From Agapanthus africanus (Eukaryota; Streptophyta; Magnoliopsida; Asparagales; Amaryllidaceae), in the NCBI GenBank assembly GCA_030015575.1, contig CM057338.1, positions 137,665,546-137,729,545 on the forward strand: 64,000 nucleotides of DNA, written 5' to 3'. The translations under genes were made by a program, and so were the position numbers. Below are positions 60,150-64,000 of this stretch, piece by piece (within the stretch, counting starts at the first letter, position 1; every line of letters starts with the position of its first letter). The notes beneath the pieces are model-generated. The model had not been told where the DNA came from. It ran no database searches and worked only from the letters and a program-made list of their open reading frames with translations.

Positions 60150-61727
60150 CAGAATCCAAACAATTTTGAATCTTTTACTGAAAGCCCTTCACAACCCATA
60201 TCTAGTCTGGAACAGTCGTTGGAAGATTTTATGGTAACGTCAAGACAACAGATCATGGATTTGAATGCGTCCATGACCGCTCTTATACAACTTAGTGACC
60301 CGGTAGCTAGTTTCCAACTAGCTACAAATTTTCCAATGTATGATAAGGCGGTTGGACAGATTGAGAATTTGAGTGATGAGAGTGAGCTGTACACACTTCC
60401 AAATCAAACCTACCCATACCCAATTGAATCCCATAACTCCGGTTTTAAATGTCTATTAAGTGTTCCAAATGATTCATAAGTTGAAGATAAAACGTCTAAT
60501 GAGTTGTGCGACTTTGTAGTGTTTGATTTACCTGATTGTGAAGGGTCCCTTTCGAGTGAAATCACCACCAATCCTTTTGACCTCTACACCTCCACTCTAT
60601 AACTTGAATTGATTAATATCCATGCTTTTGATGAAGTGTCTGAGAAATTTAATTTTCACTTGATCGAGGATATTGACGCCGAGAATATTTTGGATAATGA
60701 ACCCACAAATTTGGATGAGTTTTTCTTTCCAATTCATCATCCCGAGACATTAAATGTTTCTCCCGAACTTCATGTGCGTCTTGATTTTGATGAGAATGAC
60801 ATGGATAAGCTAAATTTTGAGGAGAGTATTGAAGAAATTATTGAGGATGAAGCAGTTTTACTTAAGGAATCGGATTTTCCAATTCATTCTATCCCTTTCA
60901 TTGACTGCGCACACCCTCCGGAATCTTTAACCGATACCCTTCTTCAATCACTTCCCTCCATCCTTGTTCCGACTTTGCAAGAAACTGTTACACTTTCATT
61001 TTCAATGTCTGGCTTACCAAGTTCGACGTACCCATGTTTTCTCACGAATCTTGAGGGATTTGACCTCATTTCTCAGTGGGTTGATAGATTAGCACAATCG
61101 CTTTTTACACATCGGTCATTATAAATTGTGCTAATTTATACACTCCATCTCCACCCTCAAGTTCATATTCCACTTTTTTCTCCCACTTTCTTTGGTTCTT
61201 CTTCTAATCTTCCTTTAATGATAGTGAGTATTAATGAATCACAATCCGATATTTTGAGTTCGATAATTCTAGAAAAACAACTTGATTTAGACTCTTTTGA
61301 GAATAAAGTAGATGAGCATTACGAGTCTCCTACCTCCATAATTTTTGAAAAATTAAGTGTGTTGAATTCCGGCGCGACACTTATTGACATTGAAATGTTC
61401 AATCGGACCATCGATGAAAGTTTCGAAGATATTTTATCCGACGAACTCGCATTCTTAAACGACACGGATTTTGTGATTAATCAACCTCCATCTGAAGAAG
61501 TCGAACCACCACCATTTCTTTTTCCCTTCCGGGATTCTTCTCCTCCACCGAGACCGTATACTGCTTCTATCTCCACATGGTCTCGTTTGTTTCTCATTTC
61601 TTTTCTCTACACTCCATTCTTTCACCAACCACACCATTATAACGATAAAATTTTTGAATGGTTGGTGCTAACCTTTGGCCTGTGTAAGGCCTTGTATAGC
61701 TTGATACTGTGTTTTTCTCCTCCCTAA
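60150..61727 (+). pseudogene. Element D ORF segment 2, acidic repeat protein remnant
   Basis: One frame (60219, 60609, 61128 all in register) interrupted by TAA at 60477-60479, 60600-60602 and 61122-61124, ending TAA 61725-61727. A helical segment LEQSLEDFMVTSRQQIMDL near the start is reminiscent of the gag N-terminal helix of Athila/Tat elements, but this is only a resemblance. The rest is acidic with degenerate ~30-residue repeats (FEESIEEIIEDEAVLLKESD; IDESFEDILSDELAFLNDTD). No enzyme motif, no known function. Confidence 0.5.
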
Positions 61728-63141
61728 CTCTGAACTTTAATGCTTCAACAGTGGAAACACCGTTTCACTTAAGTTTGGGGGGGGACCATTTTGTATATAT
61801 ATTTTATTTTCTTTTTCTGTTAATAATAATAATAATTAAAAAAAATAAACAGGGGAGTGCCGACAATTTTGACCGTCTTAGTGTAGCCTGACAGTGAGGA
61901 CACTGTCAAGTTTAAGTTTGGGGGTGTGCTTGGTAAGGTTTCTTCCTTCGCATTCATATGTATATTTTTGCATTTGCATACTTATTTTAAAATCCATAAA
62001 AATCAAAAAAAAAATTAAAAATTATAAAGTTCAATTTTGGTCATATTTGACTTAAGTTCAACATGACGGTTGAATAGTTAGGAAAAACTAGATCCTAAAC
62101 TTAGTAAATTAAAAACCCTAAAAATAATCTTTCTTAAAGTTTAACTGTAGAAAATATATGCCCTTATAGTTTATTTAGAAATAGGCAAATTTTGAGTTCA
62201 GTTCTTGGGCTAAGTCAAAATAAGGGAAGAGTATTGAATTTTTATTTGAAGTGTAAGTCTGAAAAATAATTCTGAACCTTAACTCTAAATTCTGAAAATA
62301 TATACCCTACAATTAGCATATACATGCACCTTGAAACTTGGAATAGTAGAGGATATCTTGAAATGCTCTTGTCTAAAATCCTTAGTATGAAGGAAAAGAA
62401 AATAAAAGTACACGTGTGAATAAAGAGACATAAAAAAATGAACACTGGTTTTGTAACTAGTTAAGGCAGCATAAATAAAAAATATAGCGAGGGTGCTTTA
62501 TCACTTAGTGCCTTAGACCAACTGGTTTGGGAGTCACTGCTAAGCCTTAGGTATTACAAGACGAGGAATTACGTGTTAATGCGCGAACACATTTTGTAAT
62601 CGGTCGTTAGTACCTCAAGAAGTATTAACGGTCGCATGAAGGATGTGTGAGCAATTTCATCTAAAATTCACCAACTAAAAGTACTTTGGACGATGGACAA
62701 GGGTATGATAGCTTGAATTGAATTTCCAAGTGTAGGGGTGATACATACACACATGTAGGGGTATATGATTAGGATTTGGATGAGAGATATGGATGAAAGA
62801 TAGGGTTTATACCTTCAGTAGAGATGATAGAAATTCCTATGTTGAGATGGAACTTTAGAAGGAAAATTCAAAAGATTCTGAAAGCTTAATAAATTTGCAA
62901 AACATATACGATCTTAAGTTAAATGATAAGTGAGTGTGAAAAATACGGGTTGATGATTTCTAAGTTGAAGATAATAGAATTTCTTGCTAGAACACCGAAT
63001 TGAAGAAGGACACCTAGAGGTTTAACGGCTTGTTGCACGAGCTCAGTGCAATCGCGATTCCCTGCGAAAGTGAGCTTAGGATTTTTTCGAGAATAAAATT
63101 GGTTTTGCTCGGGACGAGCAAAAGATAAGTTTGAGGGTATT
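61728..63141 (+). other. Element D 3' noncoding region with polypurine-like tracts
   Basis: aagtttggggggggac (about 61770-61785), aagtttgggggtgtgc (about 61914-61929) and aagtttgagggtat (63127-63140). The last adjoins the right LTR, after gggacgagcaaaag, and is the likely functional tract. Otherwise AT-rich with no gene. Confidence 0.6.
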
Positions 63142-64000
63142 TGTTCATATCAGAATTTTGCATTATTATATTCCCCATTCTTAATCATATTGCAAATAAA
63201 TAGGTGCTTTTGATCCATGTCTGCTAAATAGTTGCAAGTTACAGGTTCTCAGAACAATACAGTGAAAATGGTGAAAAGACGCTACAAATATGAGATTACG
63301 ACCAACAAATAGATGAATCTGTTTGATGCCGCCTACAGTTTAAGGAACAAATGAAAATCAATGAACAGTTGGATTGCACAAAGTACGAGGGCAGCACAAG
63401 ATTCAAGACTTCAACGCAAAGCTAATGGTAAAAGTTCACAAATTCTGCACTGTTGGAAATCTGGAAGAAGTAGAAAAGAGTCCGAAGAACCAAATAAAGA
63501 AAACAGGAGAAAAAGGCAACATGAAGCAACCCTGGAAAGATAAGACAGAGAGCCCACAAGATGGCCGTAGAACCGCGGCCAAACAAGGCTTCTGGCCGCG
63601 GTTCCGCGGCCGTGCAGAGCACGTGTCGGTGCAAAGTGTCGGTGGTGTCGGTGCTTTGACCCGGTTTTCTTAGGGTAGTCTTGTAATTTCATATGTGGAT
63701 CAGATGTAAACCCTAGGGTTTCTCCTATCTATAAATAGGAAAGCCTACAACCTCTTTTGGGGTGTGCCTCTTTTGGGTGCCTCTTTTGAGATGCCTCTTT
63801 TTAATTTCTAGATTAAATTTTAATTTCCTTGTAATCGTCAAGAGGTCATCAATAAAGGTATTTTTTTTATCGTGCATTCTTTTATCTGAATTTAATTTCT
63901 GAATTTTTATCTGTCTTTTATTATCTGCAATTTAGATAGTCTTTTAAAATTATAAAAATGAATCTTATCATAACTTCCCTAATGAGTGAGTAATTCCTCA
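63142..64000 (+). repeat. Element D 3' LTR, truncated by window end
   Basis: 859 bp visible, collinear with the left LTR with few differences, including hairpin, TATA and AATAAA (63851-63856). The target-site duplication cannot be checked. Confidence 0.82.

Larger units (their letters stand above)
57112..64000 (+). mobile_element. Element D: Athila/Tat-like LTR retroelement without pol, right end off window
   Basis: Two direct LTRs start tgttcatatca (57112 and 63142). The left one is followed by a tRNA-Asp primer site, typical of Athila-type elements. The ~4.6-kb interior has a degenerate coding region (59698-61727) with no protease, reverse transcriptase or integrase motif, then 1.4 kb of noncoding DNA with three aagtttgggg-like purine tracts. 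That is the plan of a large non-autonomous derivative. It lies inside the truncated LTR at 55469-57111. Confidence 0.8.

Overview
The window is plant nuclear DNA, probably from a eudicot; the species cannot be told from it. It has almost no live coding content. The evidence for a plant is a GT-AG-split gene resembling the plant half-transporter ABCB28, plant chromovirus-type Ty3/gypsy elements with 3-kb LTRs, tRNA-iMet and tRNA-Asp primer sites, and MITE- and TRIM-like debris. There are no bacterial operons, CRISPR arrays or rRNA genes.

Layout. (1) 578-4607: the 3' part of an ABCB28-like gene, six exons covering the nucleotide-binding domain, with a lost splice acceptor and two in-frame stops, so probably a pseudogene. 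Its large intron carries a 285-bp Mutator-type MITE with a perfect 9-bp target duplication. (2) 4608-9377: intergenic DNA with a GC-rich patch, a TRIM-like remnant, a cluster of Y-CCCTACGGA hairpins and degenerate telomere-like repeats. (3) 9378-55026: a three-deep nest of Tekay-like chromoviruses. Element A (minus strand) has its 3' LTR split by element B (plus strand, 9464-44149; 5-bp duplication CTAAG). The integrase of B is split by element C (16304-40115; duplication TCAGC). C is not one element but a tandem array LTR-int-LTR-int-LTR-int-LTR with a 7,008-bp period. (4) 55027-57111: microsatellites and LTR fragments. (5) 57112 to the window end: element D, an Athila/Tat-like retroelement with a tRNA-Asp primer site and no recognisable polymerase; its right LTR runs off the window.

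Most notable. The sequence variants in the four C LTRs follow the pattern expected from unequal recombination between the 5' and 3' LTRs of one insertion: the two inner LTRs look like the last LTR in their first ~1.7 kb and like the first LTR in their last ~0.7 kb, and they share private changes with each other. The array therefore appears to have grown by recombination in place, in two steps, from one founder that already lacked gag capsid sequence and already had a TGA stop between reverse transcriptase and RNase H. Second, a ~230-bp module with a 40-bp identical core is shared, in sense orientation, between the LTR of element A and the leader of the unrelated element D. Smaller oddities are a 67-nt GT-AG intron-like insert in the A integrase, a tRNA-like sequence in both A LTRs, and an 18-bp-stem hairpin in the D LTR whose motif recurs in its leader.

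How the parts act together: there is no pathway here. It is a layered insertion history: A first (many stops), B into A (several stops and a frameshift), C into B (nearly identical copies), then array growth. All coordinates and identities were read by eye without alignment software.
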